Shown here one piece after another: positions 25,002 through 37,690 of a DNA stretch of 64,000 bases. The notes beneath the pieces were generated by a model, which saw nothing but the letters and a program-made list of their open reading frames with translations, made no database searches and was not told the DNA's origin. This DNA is from Chamaea fasciata. Lineage: Eukaryota; Chordata; Aves; Passeriformes; Sylviidae. The translations under genes and the position numbers were made by a program. Position 1 is the stretch's first letter. Each line of letters begins with the position of its first letter. The DNA lies in the NCBI GenBank assembly GCA_029207755.1, contig JARCOQ010000006.1, positions 68,484,093-68,548,092 on the forward strand, in the 5' to 3' direction.

Positions 25002-26045
25002 TTGCTATTTTTGTAGGGTTTTAAATCAGGTTCAGTAGTAATCACAGTGGTTTGGTTGGAATCAGACATGGTATTTGGATTCTTTGCCAGCATTTCACAG
25101 ATTCTGAAATTTACAGAATATTTCAAAATCAAAACCTCACCACTTCTCTGGTCATATCTTGTATTCACCTCTCAAATCACCTTAGTATCTTCATAGAGTC
25201 TTCATTAAAAAAGGATTTGAGTAAATAGTGTCATCAAAAACCCAGCTGAAATACATACTTTTCATAGGATAAATTATCTGACCCAAGCATAGGGCAAATG
25301 TAATCCAGGCCCAAACCCAAAAATTATCAGCATGCCTTGTACCATTAGGTTTCAGCACTCTGTTTCAGCAGTTTTTTTCAAAGATTTGTGAAGGCTTTTC
25401 AGCTGCAGGAGATGGATCTCCAGCAAAAAAATCCCCCTCTGTTTTTCCAGCCAGGTGAAACAGAGCCACCAGTGCCTAAGGCTGGGGCAACTGCATTCCT
25501 GGCTCAGAAGTGACACTAAATGCAATTAAGGGAAATGAATATGTAAGGAGGGAAAAGTCTGAAGGAAAAAACTGTGCCTCCTGCTATTAACCCCTCAACT
25601 GTTACCTGTCACCACAGTGACCCACCACTCTCTTGGTTCAGGATTTCATAAGCAGCTCTGAGGCATCTCCTTCCTCTTCATCCAACAGACCCAACACTGA
25701 GCTCTGATTTCAGGAATTTCCGAACAATAAGCAGGCTGTAATTACACGCTTATGCAAAGTTATACTGTCACATTTAGGAAATCACTTGAGAACACGGTTA
25801 ATTCCAGAAATATCATGTCCTTATTTTCCAAATCCTGCGTGGGAGAAACAGCTTTTGGTTCTGTTTGCATACTAAAAACTCAACGTGCAGTCACACAACA
25901 GGTTGCCCAGTTCTTAGAAAAATAAGGGTCAGATGCATCCATCAGTCTGAGGGCCTGTTCTGACTGCAGCACAAGTACCGTAATTCCCCCAAATTCAAGG
26001 TGATGTGAGTAGGCCCTGAGTGTTGAATAAACAGGGAAAAAAGCA

Positions 26046-26115
26046 TGTGTGGGGGTTGTTTGGGTGTTTTTGTTGGGTTTTGTGTTGCTTTGTTGGTTTC
26101 TTGGAGGTGGGGGAG
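26046..26115. repeat. G/T-rich low-complexity run
   Basis: About 70 bp almost entirely of G and T on the plus strand without a fixed unit. Confidence 0.8.
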
Positions 26116-26284
26116 TTGTCAACATCAAGTAAACATCTTGGCATTGCCTGATTGAAGGAACACTTGAACGACCTAGTGTGTGACACAAAGGACCCCAGGT
26201 AGGCCAGCTCTGTGTTTGGGAACAGGGAGATTTGGGAAACGGAAATGTCTCCAAGATTGGGGTATGGCTTGAAAACTTCACTTA

Positions 26285-26480
26285 AATCGTGCCCCCAACA
26301 AATGCTTTTGCTGTCGAGTAAGGAAAAAAGAAAAAAGTGCTGTTTAAAATGTTTGATAATCTGACAAGGCCATAAGGCTTAATGGAATCAATGATTACAC
26401 ACAGATGGATGATTAACTCTCGAGGTTTAATGTTAAAAAAAGAGTGCTGGATTGCTACTTAATGGAATTACACTGCCCAT
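26285..26480. promoter_or_regulatory. AT-rich block with clustered homeodomain cores
   Basis: Contains gcttaatggaatcaatgatt, gatgattaac and acttaatggaattac within 200 bp, giving many ATTA/TAAT cores in varied, non-repetitive context. The motif ttaatggaat appears twice (near 26378 and 26459). Candidate enhancer, unverified. Confidence 0.22.
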
Positions 26481-26587
26481 ATGGAAAAGAACTATAGCCT
26501 GCCTATACCCAGAATTAGGGAACAGGTGGTCGATCTGGGCAGAACTGCTTGGAATGCACAAAAGCGTGCTGAACTTGTAAGTGCCAG

Positions 26588-26617
26588 AAAAAAAAAAAAA
26601 AAACCAAAAAAAAAAAA
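26588..26617. repeat. Poly(A), interrupted by CC
   Basis: Sixteen A, then CC, then twelve A. It lies about 70 bp before the first copy of the dispersed repeat at 26690. Confidence 0.95.
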
Positions 26618-26689
26618 CCTCTTCCAAAGTGTGTTAACTTTTCTTATCTCAGAATTGTAAATGGCAGAACTGAAGGCAGGGATCCTCCC

Positions 26690-26763
26690 AGCCCCAGCCA
26701 CCCCATTTGCTGCAGCTGCTGAGCACACTATGGTGTGAGTGAGGGACGCTGCCAGCCCCACAC
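26690..26763. repeat. Dispersed repeat, copy A (family unknown)
   Basis: A 74-bp segment with core ccccatttgctgcagctgct and gtgtgagtgagggac matches a segment at 28866-28939 in the same orientation at about 66 of 74 positions by hand count. Weaker similarity extends upstream to an actgaaggca match near 26669. The family is not one I recognise. It may be a fragment of an older transposon or a segmental duplication relic. Confidence 0.8.
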
Positions 26764-28865
26764 TGACAGCGGGAGTCAGGAACAGCTGGCCCTGACACTG
26801 GAATCTGCCATGCCCAGCCTAGAGCTATGTGAGTTCTGCTGCCTGCCCAAGGGCTCCAAGAAGCTTCCCATTCCCATGCCAGAGCATCCCCACAGAAAGT
26901 CTATCCCAGTCTCCCCGGCCATTCCTTACTTGGAGAGGACCCTGAGGCCACTGCTGTAGGACAGCATGCTTGGGTTTGCTGTAGTGCCACATTGAAGAAC
27001 TGCCTCTGTTTCTGGAAGGAGTCCTCACTGGTTCCATTCTCAGAGCAATGACCCCCTTGTTCACCATCCAGAAGGCACTGAAAAATGAACCCTCTCACAG
27101 TCTTTGCTGCCTGGGGGCCCTTGGGCCTGCCAGGCACTCTTACTGCAGGTGCTTCATGGTATCCCATTTAAAGTATCCTCCAAACACTCTGAGACTGTTC
27201 ATGGGATGCAGTCATGAACAAGGTTGAAGCAACCCTCTGCACATGCTACACCTGAGATCACAATCCTGAAAAGGATGACCTTTATCCCAGCCTCCAGAGC
27301 AGGAGCTGTACACACAGGTAAACTCTTCTCCATGATGAAGAGCATTCTGTACAAGCAAAGCAGGATCTCAAGCCTCTGAAGGTAATCCAGCAAGAAATCA
27401 GACCCAGCAGCTCCTTTAGAATGGAGGCAGGACTGAGGCTCGGGAAAATCCAAAGCTAACAGATTCCAAGACCCATTTCCAAAGCAAGTTTGGTACCCAG
27501 ACATCCATAATCCTCCTGAATTGAATGAAGGTCACCAGTGCGTGTCCATAATAAACACAGACCATTAAACAGGCTCAGCTATCCAGAAGGATCCCTTATT
27601 CTACACTAAGAATAGCCTGCTGGCATCATTCAAACAATTTCTAAAGTGACATCAACTAGATTGCGAAGAAAGTATTTTTCAGTGAAAATAACATACACCA
27701 GAAGATAATGTTCCTAGAGGGCACTTTAAATTCACATCTTGTTGTGGTAAAACAGTTCCATATGGAAATACCCAAGTCACACACAGGCTCTGCAAACCCA
27801 GTCAGCAGGAAATTAGGTGCTCTATGGATCAGGCTAGAGACCTAAACTCAGTGAAATCTGAGCTTGATATGCAGGGTTCACTTGACGAGAGCTGAGGTGT
27901 GACATGAGGTCTCAGAGACTCCTCCCCTGCCAGCGGCAGGGGTCCCTCACCTTCTGTGCCCCAGCAGTGGCCTAGCCAGCCTGGCTGCCCACAGAGGTGA
28001 GCTCTCCAGCCTTGCACACCATACACAGGGCCCATTCCAGAGAGGAAGAGCTCTTGCTTCTTCCTCCAAAGTGCAAACACTCATAGGAGCAGTTGTCACA
28101 AATGACCACTCAAAATGTGTTGAAGGGGTTTTTTTTCCCCCATATAATTTATTCATATTCTTCTGTAACCAAGGAAACAGAAGTGATTTTTCTCTCTCAT
28201 CCAACATCCATTTTCTCTTAAGGGTTGGGTTTTCTAAATCTGTGGGGTCTAATAGCTGTTGAAAACTGAGTGCTAAATTTCATCCAGAGAAAGCCAGCAT
28301 TCCAGACACAGCAGCAGGACACCAGTCTCCTTTCTTTACCTTTATCCAGCACCTGTGACTGCCCTCTCCCATGTTTGCTACCATAAGCATTTCAAGCCCA
28401 AGCTCTCCCAGGTAGCGCTATCTCTCATTACCTGCTGCTCCCAAGCAGGACACAGCACCTGTCTCCAATGATACGACACACTGTCACAGTCCTTCAGAAT
28501 AACCTGAACATGGAATTGCTCATGTACTTTCAGTAAATGGATACCTGGAAGCCATGGGCTTTGTTACTGCCCTCCTAGCCATGATACCCGCACTGACTTT
28601 TTCAGAAGCTCTCTGCCCCTTTTAAATGCCTTTCTCCAGGCAGTAACAAAGGGCTTATGGCAAATCCAGAGGAACAGCAAAGGAGTCCTGCTATGCTGTC
28701 CCAGCCTGGCTCTGCTCCTCGTGCCCAACCAATGTAACTCCACTGGTCTAAAACAGCAGCTGTGCCACTTCTGCATGGCATTCGTCTCGGTTAGCATTCT
28801 CCAGGTCCTGGGTGGGACTGATCTCCTGGACACTGAAGGCATAGATCCCCCCAGTCCCTGTTCCT
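26764..28865. other. Unique sequence between the two repeat copies
   Basis: No gene or additional repeat recognised. Open frames are short and on both strands. Confidence 0.5.
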
Positions 28866-28939
28866 AGCCCCAGCTGCCCCATTTGCTGCAGCTGCTGAGC
28901 ACAGCACGGTGTGAGTGAGGGACACTGCCAAACCCACAC
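28866..28939. repeat. Dispersed repeat, copy B (family unknown)
   Basis: Direct-orientation partner of 26690-26763, with the same ccccatttgctgcagctgct and gtgtgagtgagggac cores. The upstream match (actgaaggca) begins near 28832, and a 10-15-bp insertion separates it from the core relative to copy A. Confidence 0.8.
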
Positions 28940-31900
28940 AGTGGACAGACACTCCCCTCATCTCCTTTTCACTTGGACCTTTGGAGACTTGTTCTCATGC
29001 TTCACAAACCTCCTCCCCTTCTGTGGTTAAAAAGCACCTGCTTTTCTGTCATGCCCCAAATTTCTGAGATGTGCCTAAGACAGCAGCCAGCTCCCATCCT
29101 GCCTGGTGAACACACCTCATTATCACGCCATCACATCTCATTCCCTTGAAACCTACTCTCTTTTTTTTAAGCAATGCAGAAGACTGATGGATTCGAGAGG
29201 GCCCCGTGATCTGGATGTCACACCCAGAGAAAAAGAGGCCAAAATCTGTAAGTCGGATTTGAACTTCCAGTCCCTGTGAGCTTGAACTGAAATCAGCAGA
29301 ATCCAGCCCATTTGAGGCACTAACTCACTCGGTTCTCACTACTGAGCACTTGTGATGGCAGTAACTGGCAGTGGAACTGCTGCACAGTGTCATCCTCACG
29401 GAACATAGGGTATTCTCGAATTAAATTGGTACCACTTCTGTGCTGCCATTAGGATGACTTATTTGTTTCTGATTAATTAGGTTTCAGTTTCTTCCTTTTT
29501 GGCATTGCATTTTCCTCCTGTTCAGACTATCTGGCCAGTCTAGGTCTGTGTTGGCACAGATCAGTCACTGCAATTCTGGATCAGAAATCTGTGCCTTTGA
29601 TGAACCTGGCTTCTGGTTCCTGTCAATCTCTGTTGCGGGGTATCACCAGCCACACAGACACTCAGGCTCTTACACATACATACAGTGCAAGATCCCTGCA
29701 ATGGGGAAAAAGGGAAGAAGGCAGCCATGACAAGGTCGGCTCCTTTGGAACCACAGAGAGGTGTCAACTAAAGGTCCCAGCAGCTCATCTGCCAGAGCAT
29801 AAAGAGCTACAGCAAACATTTGTCTCCTTGCTCATTTGAAGGCCTTGTCGTGGCTGGAGTGCTGGGTCGTGGTGGGAGAAGGCTTGGGAGGGAGGACAGA
29901 GGGTGGCTCTGGCAGGTGAACCAGACTGAGCCTGCGCGGCTGCTCAGCAGTCAGAGCACTGCTTGTACACAGCGAGGGACAACCAGTAACAAGGCATCAA
30001 AACTCAAGGAGTTCTATCAATGTAAGGGAGAGAAGAAACTGAGGCATTCCATATCGTTCCGTGCGAAGTTATTGAATGCTTGGAAATGGTGCCTTTTTTC
30101 CTTGTTTTTTTTGGCAAACAATGTATGGGGTCTCCAATGCGCAGATGGGAGAGCAGCTTATATTTAATAAAATAAAAATTGACATTAGTGGCACATTCTC
30201 ATATACAGTCATACATTACGGATGATATAGACTTGGTATAGTTTGCACACAGCCTAAACGTTTGTCCTACAGATGGGCAAGGAATTAGAGGGATAATAGC
30301 TGACATTACACAAACATTTCAAATGTGCATTTTTCCAAACACAAGTTAGTGGAAAATCTACCTCAGAAGTCGAAGACAAATCATAATACAATCTGCAACT
30401 CCCACTTGCATGAGCTCCCACCAGCCATGGGAAACGATCCCAGCAAATTAAGGGACTGTCAAACTAAAGGTAAGTAATGAAATTTTAATTAAAATCTCAA
30501 GTCTTCTTATAGAGAAGTTCTGCAATTCATGTTACCTTTATCTGGTACCAGCAAACTGCATCAATGCACAGAAGGAAGACACCAGATCCTCTGGCTCTTC
30601 AGGCCACATGTCCATCTACAGCACTGCTGAGAATGTTAAACCCAAAATATGTATCTATGAATGCTTTTAATCAAGTTGCTGCTCTTCAACTTTGTCTTAC
30701 AGACACTAATTTCACAGCATGGACACTGCCTCCAGATATGCCTTTGTTAACAGTGTCCATTTTTGTTTGAAAATGGCACTTACTGTGCAGAACTTGCTTA
30801 AAACACCGCATGAAGCAAAGCTTTCCATTCCAGTTCTAGCTCCAAAAGGTTTTTATGTTTTCAGGCAGAAAACAACTGTCACATTTTTAAGTACTTAACT
30901 TGAAACTCAATTTTGCCATCTTTCACCCCCTTCACAAAGTCCTTCACAAAGACTCCCATTTATGAGCCTCCCTCTAGCCATCCCCACCACAGAAGAAAAG
31001 GTTTTAAGCTCCACGGACTGTCATTGGGAAATGTTATATTTCTGGGCATGTCCAACAAGTGTTTGAAACTGTCATTTTCAGTATTTCCTTGGGCTTGTTG
31101 GATAGTACTGGTTACAAAAAAAACCTAACTAACTAAAAAAAAGAGGAATCCTTGTCTTTCCAGGAAACAGAAACTTTCAGTCATCTCAGGGAAAATTGTT
31201 TGTCTTTGAGAAGAAGACAACAAGAGAGAAAACCTGATTTTAATGGAAAAAATGTCCATTTCCTGCATTGACTCAGTCTCTTGTTCCAAGGGCTTTGCTC
31301 AATGCCCCAGGAACAATGTGTAAGAAAACACTGTCAGGCAGAGCAGCTCCTTTGCTATTCTGAACAATTCCAGTTGGAATTACTGGGCCAAGAAGTTAGC
31401 TGGTAGTATTCCCTAAATACTTCCTGCTGTGCCAGAGGAACATGGTGGAACTTTCAACTACTTTTCAGGAAGGGAAATCATTGGCACCACAGCAACATCC
31501 TAAATCCCAGTTCCAAGATCACTAAAATCAAGTCAGCAATAAAAGAGACAGAGTCCCAGTATATTATGAGTCCTTAGCAGCAATATTTGAGATAATAGCT
31601 CTCTCCATAACTATTTCTCATGTAATTTTAGTCTCAAAGCTCAAAATTAATTACAAACATGAAACAAATCATGCTGTTAAAACATATATTGTGAACAAAT
31701 TATGCGCTCAGAAAAGGTAACTTATAGCCTGGGAAAGTAATTGATAAACCTAAAGTGCTCACAAATAACTGAAAAATGACAGGTCAAGTGATCACTGAGT
31801 GACCAACATATAAAACTACCCAGCACGAGACATAAAACATACAAACAGACTGCCACTCACTCATCACATACTGTAAATAAACCATATGGGCTTTTTTTGC

Positions 31901-32917
31901 ATGTCTCAGTGCTGATGTTCCTGCAGTGTTCCTAAGCCAAAACCTCTGAGCTGTTAAAAAGATTTTCAAGCCTCAGCTCCACCCACTATGACACAGAATT
32001 AACATTTCTGTTCAGCAATCAGTTAAAAAAAAAACCACATTCGAGGCTGTAACAAATTCCTGCTTAATTCCCATCCCAAAGTCTGTGTGCTCAGCATTTT
32101 CCCATTGTGTGCCTTGCTCAAAAGGATGGAAACCTCCTGCACCTTCCAAACCAGGCCACATGGACCTGTGTCACAGCAGCCACCATTAACAGCTATTGCC
32201 AGCTACCAACCCCTCCTGCACAGGACAAACACTTGCTGCCTGCAGCCAGCCCAGCTCACCCCAGCCCAGCCTCCTGCTCTAACACCCCAAATGCCAAGTG
32301 CCTGGCATTCCCTGCCAGCTGATTTCCAGAGACTTGCCTAGCACAGTGTGTTGGACACGATGTCAACTCAACAAACCTTAATAAACCCACAGAGAACTAA
32401 TGCAATTGGAACCCAACAGAGTAAGGCATTAATACTGTGCATTTTAATCAAAGGGAGAGATAATAATTATATCTCTATGTAACTAGAAAAGCTGAAAGGT
32501 TCTAATGGGAAAAAATAAAACCATCTGTTTGCTCTAAATCATTAAATGACTGCTTTAGGACAATGTCATCCCCCTAAAGCCTGTAACAATTTGGGCCTTA
32601 AGCAGAGATGCAAATTGATTAAATCCCAAAGTATTTTGCCACAAATGGCAGAATCCAAATACCACTGAACAAACAGTAATTTCTGCCACACATCATGAAG
32701 ACAAGCCAAAGACATTTTCCTATTCCTGAGTCTGCAAACAGGAACATGATGAATGGCTTTTTTCAACCTAGGTTTTTAAAAGCTCTCATATTCTTTGTTT
32801 TAGGAATCACACAATATCCTGCTGCTTGGGGGACAGTGCAAACCCCAGCCCCTAGTTCAGAGGTAGCTGTTGGGCTCACATCTCCCTCATAAGAGATTGT
32901 CTCCAGTTGTGCTTTCT
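28940..32917. other. Unique non-coding stretch
   Basis: No supported gene. The 30.2-32.5 kb part is AT-rich and ordinary. Nothing repetitive or RNA-like was recognised. Confidence 0.55.
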
Positions 32918-32937
32918 GGGATGTGGGGGGGCGGGGG
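32918..32937 (+). other. Putative G-quadruplex motif
   Basis: Plus-strand G runs of 3, 7 and 5 separated by atgt and c satisfy the pattern of four G-triplets with loops of 1-7 nt when the run of seven is split. Folding is predicted by rule only. Confidence 0.6.
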
Positions 32938-32993
32938 TCGAGCCAGTGCAGCTCTGAAGGGGCAGGTGCTAAGGCCTGGCAAGTGGAGGTTTA

Positions 32994-33016
32994 GGATTAA
33001 TGTGGGACATTAATCC
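32994..33016. promoter_or_regulatory. Perfect inverted repeat carrying two TAATCC sites
   Basis: ggattaatgt at 32994-33003 is inverted exactly as acattaatcc at 33007-33016 around a ggg spacer. Each arm holds a TAATCC/GGATTA core, the site preferred by K50 homeodomains such as OTX, PITX, CRX and GSC. Two inverted copies 3 nt apart could be a dimer site or a chance palindrome. Confidence 0.35.
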
Positions 33017-33019
33017 AGG

Positions 33020-33679
33020 GACAAGGACAGGGAGAGGGGCTGTCCTGACAAGCACCCAAGTATCATCTCACCAATGGCACTACTGGGTACCTGCATCGTC
33101 TCATTTAAATCCAGGCTTGGCTCACTCTATATTACAACTGTTTTTATACCCCAGGTAAGCATTTCTGTTGAACCTCACTTTGTCCAGCCAAGACCTGCTG
33201 GAACACAGGGTGGCTACAAGCAGCTTTCCAGAGCTACTTCAGCTTCAATGCCAACAGAAGCCATGCTGAAGTGATCCGCCACAACGACAATAACCAAGAC
33301 ACAGGCTTGTAATTATGGTAGAGAACTACCCCATGAGATCAGTTTCGTGTCTCTTGCACCCAAAGGCTCTGACCTGACCCAAATGTCCTCAAGAACAGTG
33401 TCCAGTGCAGATGGCAGTGTGAGTCCTTCTCCAGGCAGGAGACCTCCAATGGAACAGCCCTAAAGCACAGAGATTTGAGGTGCTTTTCCCTGGTTGCCAC
33501 AAACCTGGCTGTGCAGGGGGACTTGCCCCTTCCTATGCCCTTCCCAAGAGGAAGGTTCCTGACTTATTCCGGATCAGATCTTGCTCCTTAGTCTTTTCCC
33601 ACCTCATTCACCTGACAGCCTGACAGGCTCCTCCACAATAGACATCTTATCAGATGTGACTGATTGCTGTAATCTGTAC
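33020..33679. other. Unique non-coding stretch
   Basis: Nothing recognised. Confidence 0.5.
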
Positions 33680-33800
33680 TCTGTGCAGCCATTAAGCAAA
33701 TTACCTGAATCATTGCAAGGATTAGTCTCATTAACACATGATTAGCATCAAATTAAAATAATGAGTGTTTAACTTCTGATGTCTTCCAGTTGTTTGAACA
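33680..33800. promoter_or_regulatory. AT-rich, ATTA-dense block
   Basis: Includes cattaagcaaattacctg, ggattagtctcattaac, catgattagcatc and aaattaaaataatgag in 110 bp, a dense set of homeodomain cores in non-repetitive sequence. Candidate enhancer, unverified. Confidence 0.25.
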
Positions 33801-36800
33801 GCTTGATCAGCCACACCAGGCTGGCAGGGAGGTGGTAGGTGTCAAAGAGTCAGGGAGAAAAACTACAAATAAATAAAAGGGTGGGCTGCGCCCCAGCAGA
33901 GCTGCAGCTGACAGAGACCACAGAGACCTGGGCCCAGGGCTGCCAGAGCTGCTCCATGCACAGCCCAGGTCAGAGGCTCTTGGCCAGCCCACAGCCATGC
34001 TCTGCCGGACAGGTCACCCTCTCTCAGCTCCTCTGCGCCCAGAGCTGGGACTTGCCAATGTCCACGATGTCAATGCAGCCACTAAAACAAGTGAGGTGAG
34101 GTGATCTGATCCTTCCATTCTCCTGGCTTTCCTGCCTTTTCCAAGTAAAGCAAATGCTAAAGAAGGCAAAGCAAAAATCCCATCAGGAGCAATAATCCTG
34201 GAAGGCAGTTTTCTTCATAACCTCTCCTTTTCAAGCTGGGCATTGTTAACCCATTATCTCTTTTTCTGAATCCACTCCTCCCCTCCCCACCCCTCCAATC
34301 ACCTTTCCTGTCTCCCTGCACCTGATGTGCCATTGGGACTGGGCAAAGTCTCTCCAAAATCACAGTTCCTTCCAGCCTTCTGAAGGTTATTTGGCTTTAT
34401 TCGCGCATGAGTTCACCAAGTTTCCTTGTCGCTGTCGTTGGTTCTCCTGCAGATCCATAAAGCTGCAATCTGAGCCTTGCCTAGCCTTGCCTTTGGGCTG
34501 CTTCCAGTTCAATTCCTTCCCCATGTCATTGACAGGCACCTTTCCTATCTTAGAAGGAGAGGAGAGGCCTAACATGCAAGATCTGCAGGATGGGAACTTA
34601 AATCCACACTCAAAACACTTCACTCTCCATGAAGGAATGACAGAACATGTGCAGCAGCCAATGTTTAAGCCTCAACATCTTGGTTATTTATTCTTTGAAA
34701 TGCCACAAACCATAAGTACGTATTATAGACAAATCACTTGTCAAAGCTCTTCCCTAATTTAATTAAAGCCATTTTTTATTCAAGTGCAAAGAAGCAACTT
34801 AAACAGATAACATTTTTCACACTTACATAAAATGAAAATAGCCAAACTAAATTTTGGCAAAGTATATAAAAACAAAAGATCCAAGCAAAGACTCTATATG
34901 TGCCAACTTCCATCTCTGCTGAGATGTTAGCAAGGAATTGCACACACAAAGTCTCCTACTCCAATTTCTGATGGACTCCTGACCCTCCATGCACCACAAA
35001 CATACCAGTGGTTCTGGTGCTGGCGCCCAACAGTCCTTTCCACCCACCGGGCTGGAACTGATCCTTGTCATCCACACTATCATGAATCACTAACAGACTA
35101 GGCAGCAAAAAGCTGCTCGAGTTAAAGACTCTTTGCCCCAAAAGCATCTTTCACTTATCCACTGTTGATCTGACTGTTCTATTGGCAAAAGCACAGGTGT
35201 CCAGAACAAGTGGGGGAAAAGTGTTTTTATCACAGCCCTAGTCCAAGCCCAAACACACATTTTTGCCTTCCATCCAGGTGATGTCACAGGCCAACCCTGA
35301 CAAGAAACACCTTCAAGCTGAGCAAAGCAAATCTGGATCAGCAAAACCAAGGAAAGGGCTCTGCTCTAACTCAATGTTCATCAAAATTGACTGGGAGATA
35401 AAGAGAGAGAAGAATTCCCATCCAAAAGTATCTGCAAGCACCATTTCTGTCAATTGAACCCCCCCGACCACTCAAGTCCAGAGGCAGTGTGAGGGAATTC
35501 TGCAGACTGGGCACAGTGCCTACCCCAACTGGTTTTATACCAGCATTTCCCAACATGACCCATTTCATGCACATCAGTGGCCAGTGCTGCTGTCCATAGC
35601 AAACACCTTCTCATTCTATTGGGTTTCTTCCCTCCTGCTCTAGCAAATAGAAAATAATTTCTCCATTTACCCTCAAAGTTCCAGTTTGCTGCCATGCTAT
35701 CCCTTACGGCGCTCAGCATCTCCTGATTCATGTGATACATTCAGGCTCCATCTGTGCATATTATTGACCAGATTATGTAAACTATGCTTTAGCAATTCAC
35801 ACTCACTTGGTTCTGCCGCACCTGTGGGTGCCAAGCATATGTTTCCCATTCTCCTTGCTCTCCTGGGCCATATGCAATCCCCTCAAACCAGCAGCTTTCC
35901 TATAGATCCAACTTGGTGTCTGGTATAAATCCATATAAATCCCATTTGGCTGTGCCAAACCCTGGACATAAATCTGTTTGTGCAGATTTGGTGGCACTCT
36001 GTGTGATCCCAAGGGCTCTGGGTGCCCAGCAGCACTACTGGGTCACTGCTGACACCCTGCACCAGGGGTAAGTGCTGGTGGGGGATGTTCCCTGCACATC
36101 AAAGGAGACCTGGCAGGGGTGACAGCTTGGGGGGGAGTACCAGCCCTCATCCCAACCTGAGCATGCAGCCCCTGGGCTCCCTGTCACCTCCCTCAGCAAG
36201 GCAGCCAAACTGAAAAGCCAGCATGCTAAAAACCCAACAGGACTCGTAGAATCTGGTTTTCAAAACTGATATATTGCTCTGTTGCTAGGCAAAATGGAAG
36301 GGTTTTCTCTCCTCTTTTTGGAGAAGCTCTGCTCTCTTCTTGAGGGGCAGAGCTGAAAAATCATACTGTCACTAATGCAAAATTAGACTGACAGCATGGA
36401 GACCTGCTTCTTATTCCAAGGCATGTTGCCATCCAGCCTGCTCAGTTCTGGGAATGGCACCATGTACTCAAAGGACTTTACAAGCGAAAAAACAGCCCCT
36501 CAGCCCACTGCTGCAGAAGGATGGTACCGGAGCTCTGCTTCACACTGGAGCAAGGAACAGGAACTTCAGCAGATTCCACGGGCACAACAAACAGCTTCAG
36601 GCAAACAAAGAAACAGGTCCAACCCATTCACAGTGGAATGGAACAGCTGTCTGGAATCCCAGCAGTTGGTTGGTCTTCCTCTCATGTAGCTGTCACTTTT
36701 AAGTACTGAACGTGCACTGGGATATGCTGCTCCTTTGTTCTAAACTCTGGTATGTTTGTAGCAAGGGGGATTTCAAACACTTGAACACACCAACATGAAT

Positions 36801-37549
36801 TTTCCAGTAGTTCCTGCCTCTTGTCTGCAAGAGAGGGCACAGCACTGTCACTGCAGACAAATGATATCCCCTTGTCCTGTAGGGAGTGACACCAACTTGG
36901 CATGACCCTCCAAAATAAACCTCCTACATCTGTGGTATGAGGAAGTCACAGAGCAGAATGTGGCACTGGAAACCAGGTCCAAGAGTGCTGCACACCAAGC
37001 GATGGCGTTCCTGGCCCACGAGCACTGCAGAAACACCTGCACAGGCTGGCACTCTAGCACTAGGGAGCTCTAGAGCAGGTGCCCCATGCCCCTGCTCAAT
37101 GAGCTCATCCCTTTCCAAGAGTCAAGGACGTAGCCAAAGGCTGCCCCGCATCCACATCTGGATTAGCCAAGAACATGATCTGCACCTCTGAGAGGTTACA
37201 ACCCAAAGCACTCTGCTCTCTCCCATCATCCTTCATCCACCGCCTCACACACCCTGCAGAGCTGCAGGTATTTACTGCTGTCTGATATGAAGCAAATTAG
37301 GACACCCCAGGAGCCAGCACATCTATGCTAACTAACACGTAAGCCCAGACAGGAACACTGACTTCCCAGGAAGAGTAAATCATTCCCCCCTTACTTCTGC
37401 TCACCTGCTCCGAGGTGCAGGAACCCAAGAAGGATGGGACTAGTGCACAGCTCTAGTAATTAAACAGATAACTCAGACTAAGTGTTTGCAATTTCCTCAG
37501 CCTGCGTTTGTTAGGGTTGCATCTGGATCTCCATAACCATTACCTTCTG
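33801..37549. other. Unique non-coding stretch
   Basis: No supported gene. A GC-rich part at 33890-34070 and a pyrimidine-rich run at 34245-34320 carry no recognisable element. Confidence 0.55.
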
Positions 37550-37690
37550 CTACCTACAGGTAGAGATAATTATCCACGAGTAAACGATTACCTAGGCTAT
37601 AAATTACCTACAAAAATTTGGGCTGGGGTTTTGCCAATCACCATTCCAATTAATTAACCAAAATTGACTAGCTGGCTTTAGACCAAATAT
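37550..37690. promoter_or_regulatory. AT-rich block
   Basis: Contains gataattatcc, aacgattacctaggc, ctataaattacc and ccaattaattaacc in 140 bp. Candidate regulatory block based only on clustered TAAT cores. Confidence 0.18.

Larger units (their letters stand above)
23901..26284. other. Unique non-coding stretch with low-complexity runs
   Basis: No supported gene. Contents are a poly(C) tract at 24986-25001, a GT/T-rich run at 26046-26115, and a modest AT-rich block at about 24270-24370. Confidence 0.5.

Noticed and set aside
26430..26761. Phe-rich minus-strand frames
   Set aside because: They come from the poly(A) run at 26588-26617 and the dispersed repeat.
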